Shown here: positions 23,040-33,959 of the stretch, piece after piece
Layout: each line of letters starts with the position of its first letter
Numbering within the stretch: position 1 is the stretch's first letter
Program-made: the position numbers and the translations under genes
The notes under the pieces: generated by a model
Databases searched by the model: none
Told to the model about the DNA's origin: nothing
The model's input: only the letters and a program-made list of their open reading frames with translations
From: Prunus persica
Taxonomy: Eukaryota; Streptophyta; Magnoliopsida; Rosales; Rosaceae
Direction of reading: 5' to 3'
Assembly (NCBI RefSeq): GCF_000346465.2
Contig: NC_034012.1
Coordinates: 21,487,169 to 21,551,168 of the forward strand
Length of the DNA: 64,000 nt

Positions 23040-25000
23040 AAGCTTCATCCGATATTTGAAACACCTAACCTCTCATGCCTAGTCTAGTAGTATCTCAATT
23101 CACAAAGCAAACTCTCATGCCAAGTCTGTGTAACATCAATGCACCATCTTCAACTCTTTGTCAAGCTGCCGGAAACATCCGCACAAAACACGTAGTCGCT
23201 GGAAAAAGAACAAAGTACTCCCCTGGGACTTGCTTCTCCCTTGGGACTTGCTTCTCCCTTGGGATACTTTGGGCCTAGTTCTCGCTAACTCAGAAAAGAG
23301 GCAACGAAGCCCAGATAAGCCTTCCGACCGAAAAAAACCCCAACAATGGGAAAGTGCCCTTTCAAATCGTCTTATGAAATCCATCAATGAATTTCTCCTT
23401 GATGTGCATTGCTTGAAGAAAGCATGAGAATCTTCCGCTCTTTCGCTACGTGACATTCCAGTGGAAAAAACGTGTTGTACATAGGCTGGAACCCAAGATT
23501 CCCTTAAATCAAACTTTTGGAACATTGCCCTTATGTATAAGGTAGCCATTTGTTTATTCATTGGCATCGGTAGAGCACATTGAGGCATTTCAAATGCATC
23601 TATGTGATCAGCAAGTAGCTCTTTTTGACGTTGATGGGAAAGTGCCCTCTCAAATCGTGTTATGAAATCCATCAATGAATTTCTCCTTGATGTATATTGC
23701 TTGAAGAAAGCATGAGAACCTTCCACTCTTTGGCTACTTGACATTCCAGTGGCAAAAACGTGTTGTACATAGGCTGGAACCCAAGATTCCCTTAAATCAA
23801 ACACTGAACTTAGCCATGGATGGTCAATCAAACCAAACTTTGTAACCACAACATTCCACTTTGCATCAAACTCATCCTTATTGCCAGTATCCCATATGGT
23901 TTTTTGAAAATTAAGCCAATACTCCTTATAAGCAGAATGTGGTAACTTAGCAGAGAACTTGGATGTGATGTGTCTTATACAAAGTCGATGAAATGTAGTA
24001 GGGAAGGCTATTGAAATCGCTCTAGCCATTGCTACATCTTGATCTATAATGATCATTTTAGGTTCACCACCTGGCATGACTTTCTTAAACCCCTCAAACA
24101 TCCAGATAGACGACTCGGTCTTTTCCTTGCTCAAAAATGCACATGCTAAGACAATTGTCTGACCATGGTTATTAACCCCCGACATTGGTGCAAATGTCAA
24201 GTCGTATAGATTCGTGTTGAATCTGGTATCAAATACAACAACATCTCCTTAAAACCCGTACTCCTGTCTAGAAGTTGCATTTGCCCAAAAACATTGACTA
24301 CACCTGTCATTGGCATCTCCGTCAATCTTGAAATAAAAAGGCTTTTTTTTTTTTTTTTGTTCAGCCATAAAATACTCAGTCACTAGTTCAACATCATGGT
24401 TCCTCAGCTTCCTACTCACACTATATTCAAGATTGTAAATATCCTTTCTGATAAAATCGATTTTATCCATTTCTCCGGATTGCACCTCGAAAATACTTAC
24501 CTTCTTATGAGTGGGGATATTAATTGAACCGAATTATTTTGTGAGTACTTTTGTAGAATCTAAAATATGATGGTGTGATCTCAAAAAATGCACTCTTTCT
24601 GAGGGTGTCATCGTATGATTATGTCCCTCTACAACAAGAGAGATGGTATACTTCTTGCCCCCATTTGTCTTCACAGCCACAACCTTAGCCTTGCAATCGC
24701 ATCTACTTGTCCCCGCTGTCTTTTTCTCAGCTGAGTTTTATCTTTCTTATATGCACCTTGTTTGCAACATACAAATTCTTTCCTCGGAATCTTTTTATTT
24801 CTTTTTCCTCTAAAGCTGGAATGATGTCGAACACCAGAATGCATATCTATTGCAGAAATCATAAACGAGGTCAAGCGAGTTGAACTCTATCCCAACTGTT
24901 GATGTTTCCTCATTTCTTACTTTAGGTATATAAACCGTCTCATTAGCTATTACACAATCATCACTCTCCTCTGAGCCCTCACAAATATTACCCACATATA
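18850..25000 (-). pseudogene. FAR1/FHY3-like (MULE transposase-derived) pseudogene
   Basis: Read on the minus strand from about 24995: a FAR1 DNA-binding region (GIEFNSLDLVYDFCNRYA, then a frameshift, then GVRHHSSFRGKRNKKIPRKE); a link with EGHNHTMTPSERVHFLRSHH; and an MULE transposase domain with DVVVFDTRFNTN, FAPMSGVNNHGQTIVLACAF and PKMIIIDQDVAMARAI. The decayed C-terminal side at 19300-19520 retains CSCKEFKFVGI, a SWIM-type zinc motif. An in-frame TAA near 24252 and frameshifts break it. A segment of about 290 bp, coding DLRESWVPAYVQHVF to MATLYIRAMF, is present twice, and an LTR element (19648-23345) splits the first copy. FAR1 family members are transposase-derived transcription factors; this one looks dead. 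Confidence 0.85.
19648..23345 (+). mobile_element. LTR element inserted in the FAR1-like pseudogene
   Basis: The element begins TGTTGAGGCCC and ends CCCCAACA, with the perfect 5-bp target duplication ATGGG at 19643-19647 and 23346-23350. The first LTR runs to about 21525. The second is 5'-truncated and covers about 22780-23345. Between them (21525-22780) lies about 1.25 kb without recognisable gag or pol, so the element is non-autonomous or deleted. Both LTRs carry a (TC)n tract (21199-21250 and 22994-23034). The right LTR also has an extra 18-bp tandem copy of GGGACTTGCTTCTCCCTT near 23224. Confidence 0.85.
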
Positions 25001-25559
25001 TTATTGAACTGCTTCTATATTACTGCATAGCAAACATTAGTTCATTAATCAAACATTATTGCATTGCAAATATTAGTGCATACCAGTGCATTCCAGTTAC
25101 ACAAAACATTGGCCAAATTGACAGAAAAGGTGCAAAGCCCAACTTGTTGGATTTCGATTACTCAAAACACAAAACACAAGCAAAATTTAATAACAGTTAC
25201 ATCATCTCTTGTGAAATAATTTGGAAAAAAGAAGAAGTTAGAACCAACATGTTCAACTAAGAACACAAATGCAATTCAAACCAGCAACTATAAAACTTCA
25301 CCCAATATCATCTGCAAATGCTTACTCTTAATGCGCATTAAGCCTAACTTTAGAAACTTTTACCCAAGCCATTAAATTTCAAAATTTCCCACCCCGACAA
25401 AAAATAATCAACTAAATATATTAAATATTTGTAAAGAAATGAAGCAATATTTGTAATGAAATGAGGAATTTCCCACCCCCACCAAAAACATACCAAACCC
25501 AAGACAATCAATCCAACAACACCGAACTTACCTCCCAAAGTTAGTCAGCTTGAGAGATT
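25001..25559. other. Intergenic, nothing recognised
   Basis: AT-rich sequence upstream of the FAR1-like pseudogene. A few short internal repeats (ATTAGTTCATTA, ATTAGTGCAT) but no gene or element ends. Confidence 0.45.
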
Positions 25560-25571
25560 GTGGTGGACATT

Positions 25572-28500
25572 AGAGAAGACTCTTTGGTGGTGGAGATGGA
25601 ATGGAGTGAGTCTGGGGTTTTTGGATCTTTGTAATTGTGGGTTTGTGTTATGTTGGAAGAGAGAGGAGTGAGGTTCTGAGTTTTTCAAAGAGAGGGAAAC
25701 ATCTTGAACTGAAGTCGGGTTCTAACCCATCCAACGAGTATTTTCAAACTAGTTCTAACAATACTGATAGGACCCGACTCAAATTACACTTTGGAATCTG
25801 AGCCAAACCCTGTGTGTCCGACACCTGGCAGGTGCCGAGCACACTTGACCAAATTGCCCTTCTAACAAAAACCAAAATTTACTTCAAGTTTGACTTTTGC
25901 TGAAAATTCGATAGAGTCTCCCCTATAAATGCTCGTTTCCAAAAATTTACACCTATAAGAAAAACAATTTATACCACAATCGTTCAGCATGCACCAAGTT
26001 TGAATTCAAACAATCAAAAAGCATGCACCAAGTTTGAATTCAAACAATCAAACAATAGAACTTTATGGCCTCAGGCCTTACAGAAATCCTAGGGCAATTT
26101 CAGAGCAATACTAATGTAGTAACTTTACAAAAATAAAATAGTTGCAAGGAAACATCCTACATAGAGAAAGAGAAGAAATGAAGAGTGATGGCCGCCTTGT
26201 AGTGGTGCTCTGGTACACGACTACTGCCTGGGGGCGCAAAACATTTAAAAGTGTGAGTGGACAAAAATAAAGTTTTGAAAAATAGAATATTAACATACTA
26301 ACCCCACTGTTAAAACATTTAGAAATCCAATTATCTTCATGTTCTATATTCGTATAAGAATAAAGAAATGCATATTTATATACATATAACTAATCATGCA
26401 TTCAATCGAATCATCAAAACCTTTTGAAAAGCATTGTAAAGAAATAATATATTTTCCACCTAGGTGTACCCATCATATATCCGTCAATTCCATGATCTTT
26501 ATATTCATTTTCCACATTATACCGTCAATTCCTTGTATCACATAATGTGACACATCCTTGCAAGACTCAGAGGACATTTAGTCAGCCTAAGCCGCATTCC
26601 TTGCAAGACTCAGGGGACACTTGACTCAGGGGACACTTGGTCCACCTGAGCCGTATTCCTCACACCATTCGGTTCGGGCGTCCTCGAAACTCGTGGGGCA
26701 TTGTCAAACGCACACTGACTCAACCGAAGGTAACTAGAATATCCGTGGACATTATTATAACCGAAGGCAACAATTTATCCGAAGGCAACATCTTATCCGA
26801 AGGCAACCTTTGGGTACCTATGGTGGTTTAAAAATCTTTCCTGGAAAATTATAACACTATTCCTCATTAAATCCTTAAATCCTATTATCATTATTTTCTT
26901 TTCTACTTTTCCGAGCGTTTCACATTTTAAACATAAACATGATATAATAAAAGTATTTGAATTCAAATATTTATGCTTGGAAAGTAATAGCCATAAATAA
27001 TTCGTTCAAAATCAATCAATGAAACTTTAATTGCATAAAATCCATTTATAAAACAAAAGTCCACTCATTGAGTGTCCGAGCTAGCTTGACCCTTTAAGGG
27101 TCCTTCCTGCGGGTTCAATGAAGCCTGAATACCTATTTAAGCAATTAAAAATATTTAATTAATAGCATTGCTCAACTATAGATATTTAATCAAAACCCTG
27201 ACCCCCAGCCTCAAAAGTGTGTGTACGTTACTTACAAAAGTTCCTAGGCCCATTTTCAACATTTCTGACAAGTGGAATGGTCTGAAAAGACCCGAGATTA
27301 AATAAGGGATGAAATTCCCATATTGGTCAATCCGGTACCCCGTGGGGTCCACGACTTCTGATTACCCATATGACAGTTCCTATAAGTTCAACATACTTTA
27401 CTAAACATGCTCTGCAAGTTTGATCCGAATCGAAAGGTCGGATTGCTCGCGATCGTACGATCGGACGGTTATCGTTTCTCTAAACTTTGAATTATTGAAT
27501 CGGAGTATCCGGGACTCCGATTCTTGATCCGTAAATTTCTACACAATCCTAGAGGTGCCTAGATCAACATATTTGAAAATAAAATCAATCCAACGGTCCG
27601 AACATATCGAACCCGGATAACACCTAATATGCTATATATGATCGACGATCAAACGATAACCAAATTAATAGATCAAACGATAACCAAATTAATATATGAG
27701 CATACCGTCTTTCTCGGGACGACATGAGGATTATTTTAGGACAAAAACCCAACCTAGACACCCCGCCGACGCTTCGCTAGGCACTGCCATCGCCAGTGGG
27801 TGTATTGAGAAATTTTTCGACAATCGGAAAACTCCAAATCGCCAGCCAATAATCATACCTACGAATTAAGCACATCAAGGGGAGTAACGTGATACCTTGA
27901 CTCGACTATTAATTCCACCTTTAAAGCCCTCGAACGAACCTTTCTGTCTCTTGAGGTTTGGATTCGACGGTTTTGGGATGAAATCAAGTCGGGTCTTCAA
28001 GGGAAAACACAAAGGGAAGGTAGGGGAGTGTTTTAGGTGTGATTGCACGGCTTGGGGTGGCTGGAGTTGGCCGAAAAACCCCCTGAAACTCACTGTTTTT
28101 ACACAGCCTGTTTTGGGCTCGATTTGGCTTGAATTTTGGGGCTGAAAATTAGTATGGATGTGTAGAGGAGTGAAAGATGAAGAGAATGGGACAAATTTCG
28201 TGGTCGGAAGCCAAGGAGGTCATGGCTGTTTCTGAACAGAGGAGAGAGAAATCTGGTTCTGCATGAGAGGAAAGAGAAATATGGTTTTTAAAAACTAACT
28301 TCGCAAAAATTATGGTTGTGCCACTGGACTTCCTTTATTCATAACTTCTTCGTTACAACTCCGATTTGAGTTACGGACTAATCTCGATGTGATCTACGTA
28401 ATGGTACAACTGAAATTCTCAAATTCCTTCCTGAACAAAAAGTCAACTTTTAAACCATTAAAATATTCCAGGGGTAAAATTGTCTTTTACTTGAATAAAT

Positions 28501-28795
28501 TACTAATTAAATATTGATTTAGGATTGGGTTATTACAAATACACTCTGTTTTGAAATCGAAGACTCTTTGGTGGTGGAGACTCCATCTCCACAACAATCG
28601 AGGAACACATTGAAGGGCTGATGAGAATGAAGCCAGTCAAGGGTTTTTGGATCTTTGTAATAGTGGGTTTGCGTTATATTGGAAGAGAGATGAGTGAGGT
28701 TCTAAGTTTTTCAGAGAGAGGATCTTGAACTGAAGTCGGGTTCTAATGCATCCAACGAGTAATTTCAACCCGGTTCTAACAATGCACCCTATTTT
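25572..28795. repeat. Tandem duplication of about 230 bp split by an LTR insertion
   Basis: The sequence at 25572-25764 recurs at 28562-28795; both contain GACTCTTTGGTGGTGGAGA, GGGTTTTTGGATCTTTGTAA, TTGAACTGAAGTCGGGTTCT and GGTTCTAACAAT or AGTTCTAACAAT. Removing the insertion (25765-28537) and one AATAC restores two head-to-tail units, the first ending with 28543-28561. So a small tandem duplication existed before the insertion. No coding function seen. Confidence 0.75.
25765..28537 (-). mobile_element. 2.77 kb LTR-type insertion, family copy 1
   Basis: On the minus strand it begins TGTAATAACCCAATCC and ends CCGGGTCCTATCA-like; on the plus strand it starts TGATAGGACCCG and ends GGGTTATTACA. 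The 5-bp target duplication AATAC lies at 25760-25764 and 28538-28542. No gag or pol is present and I see no internal direct repeat, so it is best read as a very long solo LTR, probably of a gypsy-type element. Two relatives in the same orientation lie at 51775-54395 and 59642-61480. The orientation is a judgement based on the TGTAATAACCC start common in plant LTRs. Confidence 0.72.
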
Positions 28796-29070
28796 GAAAA
28801 CTAACCGTCTGATTTAATCCGATGGCTCTTAGATACCCCGCACATACACCCCTTATAACTTACCCTTGCATTTATTTATGGCCATAGGCATGTTTGCCTT
28901 AGTAGGCCTTTGTTGTCAAGTCCCACCAATCTCATGATTTTATTCATGTGTGATCATAGATAGAAATTGGGCAAACATGTTTCTTGATTGTAGTTCCACT
29001 TCCCCAAGTTTAGTTTAGGGTGATAGTGGATTAATTTCTTACTCCCACAATCTTCTTGCTTTATCTTGAG
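28796..29070. other. Intergenic, nothing recognised
   Basis: Short AT-rich spacer between the duplicated unit and the MITE upstream of the cyclin gene. No element or gene recognised. Confidence 0.45.
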
Positions 29071-29571
29071 GGCCCATTTGGTTCAAGGTTTAGGAGATTG
29101 AGAATAGGTTTCAAATTGCATTCCCATGTTTGGTAGGTGCACTCTTGGGAATGCAATTATGAACTCATGGGTATGGATTTCCCATGTAGGGGGGAAGTTC
29201 ATACCCTTGGCTCACCTTGGGAAAGCATTTAATATAATTTTTTTGGACTAACTTACCCATATTACTTTATTTTATTTTGAGTCAAAGGCGATAGACAAAT
29301 GTTATTATTTTAAAGTACTACTTTTGACCATTTAAAAAATTCTTCATATTAATAACTTTTAATAATAATAAATCAAGGGTATAGTTGGAAAACTGATCAA
29401 TTTTTCATTCCTAATATTGCACAAACAAAACATGGAAATGGAAGAAAACGACATTTCCTAATCCTCATTTCCCAGCGTTCCCAAACATGGGAATATTCTC
29501 CATTCCCATCTCGTGAGATTATACATGGTAAATTTATTCTCAAAAAGTTCAATCAGTGAACCAAATGGGCC
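29071..29571. mobile_element. MITE, 501 bp, upstream of the cyclin gene
   Basis: Perfect 15-bp terminal inverted repeats: GGCCCATTTGGTTCA at 29071-29085 and TGAACCAAATGGGCC at 29557-29571. TGAG flanks both ends. Subterminal phrases CCCATGTTTGGTA and CCAAACATGGGAAT resemble those at 41995-42060 and 45820-45850, so the two elements may be related. No coding capacity. Confidence 0.75.
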
Positions 29572-29760
29572 TGAGTTTCTTTTGCGCGATCTTTAGGCTT
29601 TTTCATGGTGTGAGCTTTGCTCTCTCTTTGTACACTCATAAAAGAAAACCCATTTTGAGTTTCGTTTGGGCTATATTTGGGCCCTCTTCATGTCATGGGC
29701 TTTGCTCTGTCTTAGTGTAAAGGAAAACACACCCAGCCGCTGGAGGAAGTCCGCTCCACC

Positions 29761-29882
29761 ACCAACGGCTAGAAAATTCCAAACTCAAAACTGCAGGAAG
29801 TAACAAATCCATAAGGGGATAATACCCGTTAGATCTCGCACCAATCCAACGGCTATAATTTGATGAGAATTAGACCGTTGGA
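29761..29882. promoter_or_regulatory. Cluster of four MSA (G2/M) elements
   Basis: The MSA element, bound by three-repeat MYB factors, has the consensus YCYAACGGYYA. TCCAACGGCTA at 29845-29855 is a perfect match. ACCAACGGCTA at 29761-29771 differs at one base. On the minus strand, CCGTT cores at 29826-29830 and 29875-29879 belong to TCTAACGGGTA and TCCAACGGTCT, each one base off. Four sites lie within about 120 bp, and 275-400 bp upstream of the cyclin start codon. This is the expected control for a mitotic B-type cyclin. Confidence 0.8.
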
Positions 29883-30156
29883 AGTAAAGTCGGTTCCGCA
29901 GCTTCAAAAAGAATCATCACAACCACAATCTGACAAAAACTTCAGAAAATCCCAAATTCCTGAGAAAGAGAAAGGGACAATCGAAAGGAATTTTAGAGAG
30001 AGAGAAAGAGGGGCTGAACTGAAGAAAGTGGCGACCATTAACGCCGAGGAAGAAGGAGAGACGCGCAACAGTCGTCTCCAGGTGTTCTTGTCGTCGTTGT
30101 TTTCGAGTCTAGGAGGAGTTTTTGGCAGTAACGGTCAAGAAAATCAAGATCTTGAA

Positions 30157-32494
30157 ATGGCTTCCAGAGCCGTTGTTGTTGTGCCTCACCAACTACAAAG
30201 AGGTACCAATGTGCTTAGTTTAAGTTCTTCTTTGATTGGTTCTTTTGGGCATCTTTGTTTGCTTCGATAGAAAAAATAGAGATCCGTTCATTGTTGTTTT
30301 CTGTGGGTTTTACTGATCAAGTTCCAATTTTTGAAATATTTTTTTCTTTTTTGGGATTTTTGTTCATATGTCGCTATACAAAAATCTTTTATTTAATTCC
30401 TTGTCCGGTTTTTGAAAACTTTCTGTTGGCTATTTCCATCCACCTCATGATTATTTTTCTTTTATATTTTTTCATAAACAACAATTTTGTGAGTTGTATT
30501 TTCCATTTTATGTTCTGACCTCTTAAGTAAGCGTTGGTAATTTTTGGTCCATGTCATGGGAGTTAGCATTGATTTTATGTTATCTTTTCCGTTGTGTCCT
30601 AACAAATGGTTGATTCATTCGTTTGAACTTTTGTTTGATGCGGTCTGTTTGCCCATTTCAATGTGAAAACTGATAGTTTAATGGTATTTTAGAGGAAGGC
30701 AAGCAGAAGAAGGTAGCAGGAGAGGGGAAAAATAGGCAAGTTCTTCAAGACATTAGTAACCTAGTAGTAACTGCTCCTGCTGCCCAAGGGAAGATCAATG
30801 CTAAGCTTCCTGCCCCATCAGAGAAGAACAAGGTACCAATCCAATCCAAAACTTTTTTTTAATTATTTTACTTTTATTTTTATTCTTCTTCTCAATGAAG
30901 TCTTAGAATTTACTATCTCACTTTATCACAATGTTTGGCTATTGTAATTTGCAGAAACCGGTCATAGGAATAATTAATGGGGGGCCGACGGCTGGAAAAT
31001 CAGGTGTTGCGAAGAAGGCTGAGGCAGCTGTAAATGAGAAGAGTGCTGTTAGTGGAAGGAAATCTAGAGAAGGAGCCTCAAGGAAGAATGCCAGGGCCTT
31101 TACATCAATTCTCAGTGCCCGAAGCAAAGTAAATTTCATTTTTGGTGGCTCAATTTTTGTTACTTTTGGTCTGCATTGTTGTATTGTCCACTGAGTTTGC
31201 TTTTCTCACAGGCTGCTTGTGGACTCACTAGTAAGCCAAAGGATCCAAAAGTGGACATTGATGCAGCTGATGCTGATAATGAGTTGGCTGTAGTTGAATA
31301 TTTGGATGAAATCTACCAGTTTTACAAGCTCACAGAAGTATTGACTTGAACTCTACACTCATTCTCTCTCTTTCTGTCTCTCTGTCACTTTCTCATATTG
31401 GATTGTTATGCTTCCTTCTGATGGATGCAGGATGAGAATCGCGTGCATGAGTACATGGCTTTACAGCCAGAAATAAATGCCAAGATGAGATCAATCCTTG
31501 TAGACTGGTTGATAGAAGTTCATCACAAATTTGAACTCATGCCAGAAACCCTCTATCTTACCATAAACCTTGTTGATCGATTCCTTTCGGTTAAAGTTGT
31601 ACCAAGGAGGGAGCTTCAGTTAGTTGGCATCAGCTCAATGCTTCTTGCAAGCAAATATGAAGAAATTTGGGCACCAGAGGTAGCAATTGTTGTTTGTTTG
31701 TGTATCTTGCATGTGGGTTTTCTCTCTTGGGTTTTAATTTTGAATATTAATCTTGGGTTTTGGTTGTTAAAATGGGCAGGTCAACGACTTTGTCTGCATT
31801 TCAGACAATGCTTATGGTAAAGAAAAGGTGTTGGTGATGGAGAAAGCAATCTTGGGAAAGCTGGGATGGTGCCTAACAGTTCCTACAACTTATGTCTTCC
31901 TGGTGCGCTATATCAAAGCATCATCTGCTCCATCTGATGATGAGTTGGTATGTGATTTTTGAGGTTCATGGATATTCAAGTCCATGGTGAAAACCTGTAT
32001 TTAACAATTTCATTTGATTGAATTTTTTTAATTTTTTGTTTGTTGGTGATAACAAAATGTAGATGGAGAATATGGTGTATTTTCTGGCTGAACTGAGTCT
32101 GATGCACTATTCTGCTACGATTCTCTACTGCCCTTCAATGATGGCTGCTTCGGCTGTTTATGTTGCTCGATGTACCCTTGACAGGACCCCTTTCTGGACT
32201 GAGACTCTCAAGCATCATACTGGCTATTCTGAAGATGAGCTGATGTGAGCCTTTCACAATTTTCAACTCATAAATTTTTGTACTTACTAATTATTGTGAC
32301 ATTTAGTTGATCTTTTTTATTTTCCTTTGTATTCTGGACTCTACTGGAACAGGGACTGCGCAAAGCTGTTCCACACTTTTCATTCTGCGGCTGCAGATAG
32401 TAAGCTCAAGGCAGTCTATAACAAGTTCTGCAGCCCACAGCATGGTGCCGTGGCTCTTCTTTCACCGGCCGGTGGTAACCTTTCCGCCAAATAA
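30157..32494 (+). CDS. CYCB1: B1-type mitotic cyclin
   Basis: Regulatory subunit of mitotic cyclin-dependent kinase, acting from G2 to metaphase. Eight exons join in frame: 30157-30202, 30693-30832, 30955-31128, 31212-31337, 31431-31679, 31780-31947, 32063-32244, 32353-32494; total 408 codons, all introns GT..AG. Residues 30-38 are the destruction box RQVLQDISN, recognised by the anaphase-promoting complex; its form fits the B1 group. The cyclin N box starts near residue 165 with MRSILVDWLIEVHHKFELM at 181-199, followed by ETLYLTINLVDRFLS and LLASKYEE. The C-terminal cyclin fold holds SLMHYSATILYCPSMMAASA. I start at MASRAVVVVPHQ because that opening is typical of the family. The frame stays open upstream to an ATG at 29863, which would add 98 residues, but the MSA sites overlap that stretch. 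Confidence 0.93.
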
Positions 32495-33013
32495 ACCACC
32501 ATGATATTATTGTATTCTGATAGGCCATGATTAACTGCTCCTCTAGTTAGAAGTATGGGAATGGGAGATCATTTTGCTGTTATGATCCGCAGCTGTTGGC
32601 TGCTATTGTTGTTACAGGCTTACAGCCCAGCATTCTTTCTTTGTAATATTTTCGATATTCCTTTAAATGCTAATGCCACCAAGTTCTTGGTCTGGTCTTT
32701 TCTCACCATGTGCATGTCAATGGATTTGTTCTTCAGCTTAACGAGTCTCTTGTTTTGTTTTCAAATAAAATGCATGAGATGTCTGAAGAAATAACCAAAA
32801 CTCGGAAGCAGAGTTGTTCAACAATTGTGACTTAACCAAGCAAGCAGATCATAGAGTGTACAACCCACAAAAAGAGAAATGAAGTGCCAAAGTTACCTCC
32901 AGGTTCCAATTCTTATTATATAAAAAGAAGATTATTAGTTTTTAAAGAGTTACATTTCATTATGACATAGAAAATCTTTCCTAAACATAAACAAATAGAA
33001 GCTTTGCTCAGCT
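32495..33013. other. Convergent intergenic spacer
   Basis: Holds the 3' UTRs of the plus-strand cyclin and the minus-strand molybdopterin synthase gene. An AATAAA signal lies at 32764-32769 (CAAATAAAATG), suited to the cyclin transcript. No other feature seen. Confidence 0.5.
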
Positions 33014-33589
33014 TCATTTTTTATCTCCTTCCTCAATGACCTTTACCTTAGCCCCACAACAGCTCTTCCTAGTATGCCTCTCAACTTCAACTTCAATTTC
33101 TTTTTGATTCCATATCTCATCTTTTTTCCCAAGATCCAGCCTTCGCTCCAGGAACTCCGAATTCTCCTTCCAAACCTCTCCATTACTGTAAACCTCCTTC
33201 TTCCATATTGGAACTGATGCCTTTATCTCATCAATCACAAATTTACAAGCATCCAATGCATCAGCCCGATGAACGGCTGAGACTGCAATGAAAACACTTG
33301 TTTCACCAACTGGAACTGGGCCGAGGCAGTGGGCGACTGCAATGGAGAGGAGATTCCAGGATGATCTAGCTGATGAACAAATGGACTTCATGCACCGTAG
33401 TGCCATGGGCACATACGCTTCATATCTAAGCTCCAAGACTGTTTTGCCTTCAAAGGTGTCGCGCGTGGTACCAGAAAATGTTGCAACAGCACCTGCCTGT
33501 GGGGCACTCACATAATTGATATATTTGGCAACGTCAATTTGGTTATGCTCCTCTAAGATTTCCACAAGATCTTTGTCCTCAGAAGCCAT
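33014..33589 (-). CDS. CNX6: Molybdopterin synthase catalytic (large) subunit, MoaE/CNX6 family
   Basis: The large subunit of molybdopterin synthase, a cytosolic heterotetramer with the small thiocarboxylated subunit, converts precursor Z (cPMP) to molybdopterin for molybdenum cofactor. One exon of 191 codons. Start chosen at 33589 (ATG GCT); the open frame extends upstream only from a TTG. Residues 30-47 carry PQAGAVATFSGTTRDTFE, residues 55-60 RYEAYV, and residues 126-134 VPIWKKEVY with the two lysines of the active site region. VWKENSEFLERR follows. The C-terminus adds a charged tail with SCCGAKVKV, as in other plant members. At residues 87-88 this copy has His-Cys (HCLGPVPVGE) where I expect the conserved His-Arg. 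It is convergent with the cyclin gene, about 520 bp apart. Confidence 0.93.
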   Translation of the reverse strand: MASEDKDLVEILEEHNQIDVAKYINYVSAPQAGAVATFSGTTRDTFEGKTVLELRYEAYVPMALRCMKSICSSARSSWNLLSIAVAHCLGPVPVGETSVFIAVSAVHRADALDACKFVIDEIKASVPIWKKEVYSNGEVWKENSEFLERRLDLGKKDEIWNQKEIEVEVERHTRKSCCGAKVKVIEEGDKK

Positions 33590-33959
33590 CTTCGGTCTGT
33601 GTTCTGAAGGATTATGCAACTTTTATCTCAGAATTATCCTCTGTCGAGAATAAGGTCCTGTGGTCCAATTTCAGATAAATGATGACATATCAGCCATATT
33701 ATTAATGACAGACTTGACAAATCTATCAAAGAAAAATTAGAATGTCAGTACCATATGACCCAATGAACCAAAGAGAAAAGTCTCAATTACAAAGCACAAT
33801 AAAGGCCAGTTGGCTCTTGTGTATTATTTCAAGGCAGGTAGTAATCGCATAAAGTGGAATCAACCATGAAACAAGAAGCCTTTTTTAAAACAAGAGATAA
33901 CTCTATCAACATACACGCATGAGATAACTCTAAAACAAGAAAGAAATATAAACTCTTAC
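33590..33959. other. Upstream region of the CNX6 gene
   Basis: Expected to hold the 5' leader and promoter of the minus-strand gene. I see no clear TATA box or repeat that I would name. Confidence 0.4.

Noticed and set aside
33590..33619. Ten-residue extension of the CNX6 frame
   Set aside because: It begins with TTG. The first ATG is at 33589 in good context and matches the expected family start.
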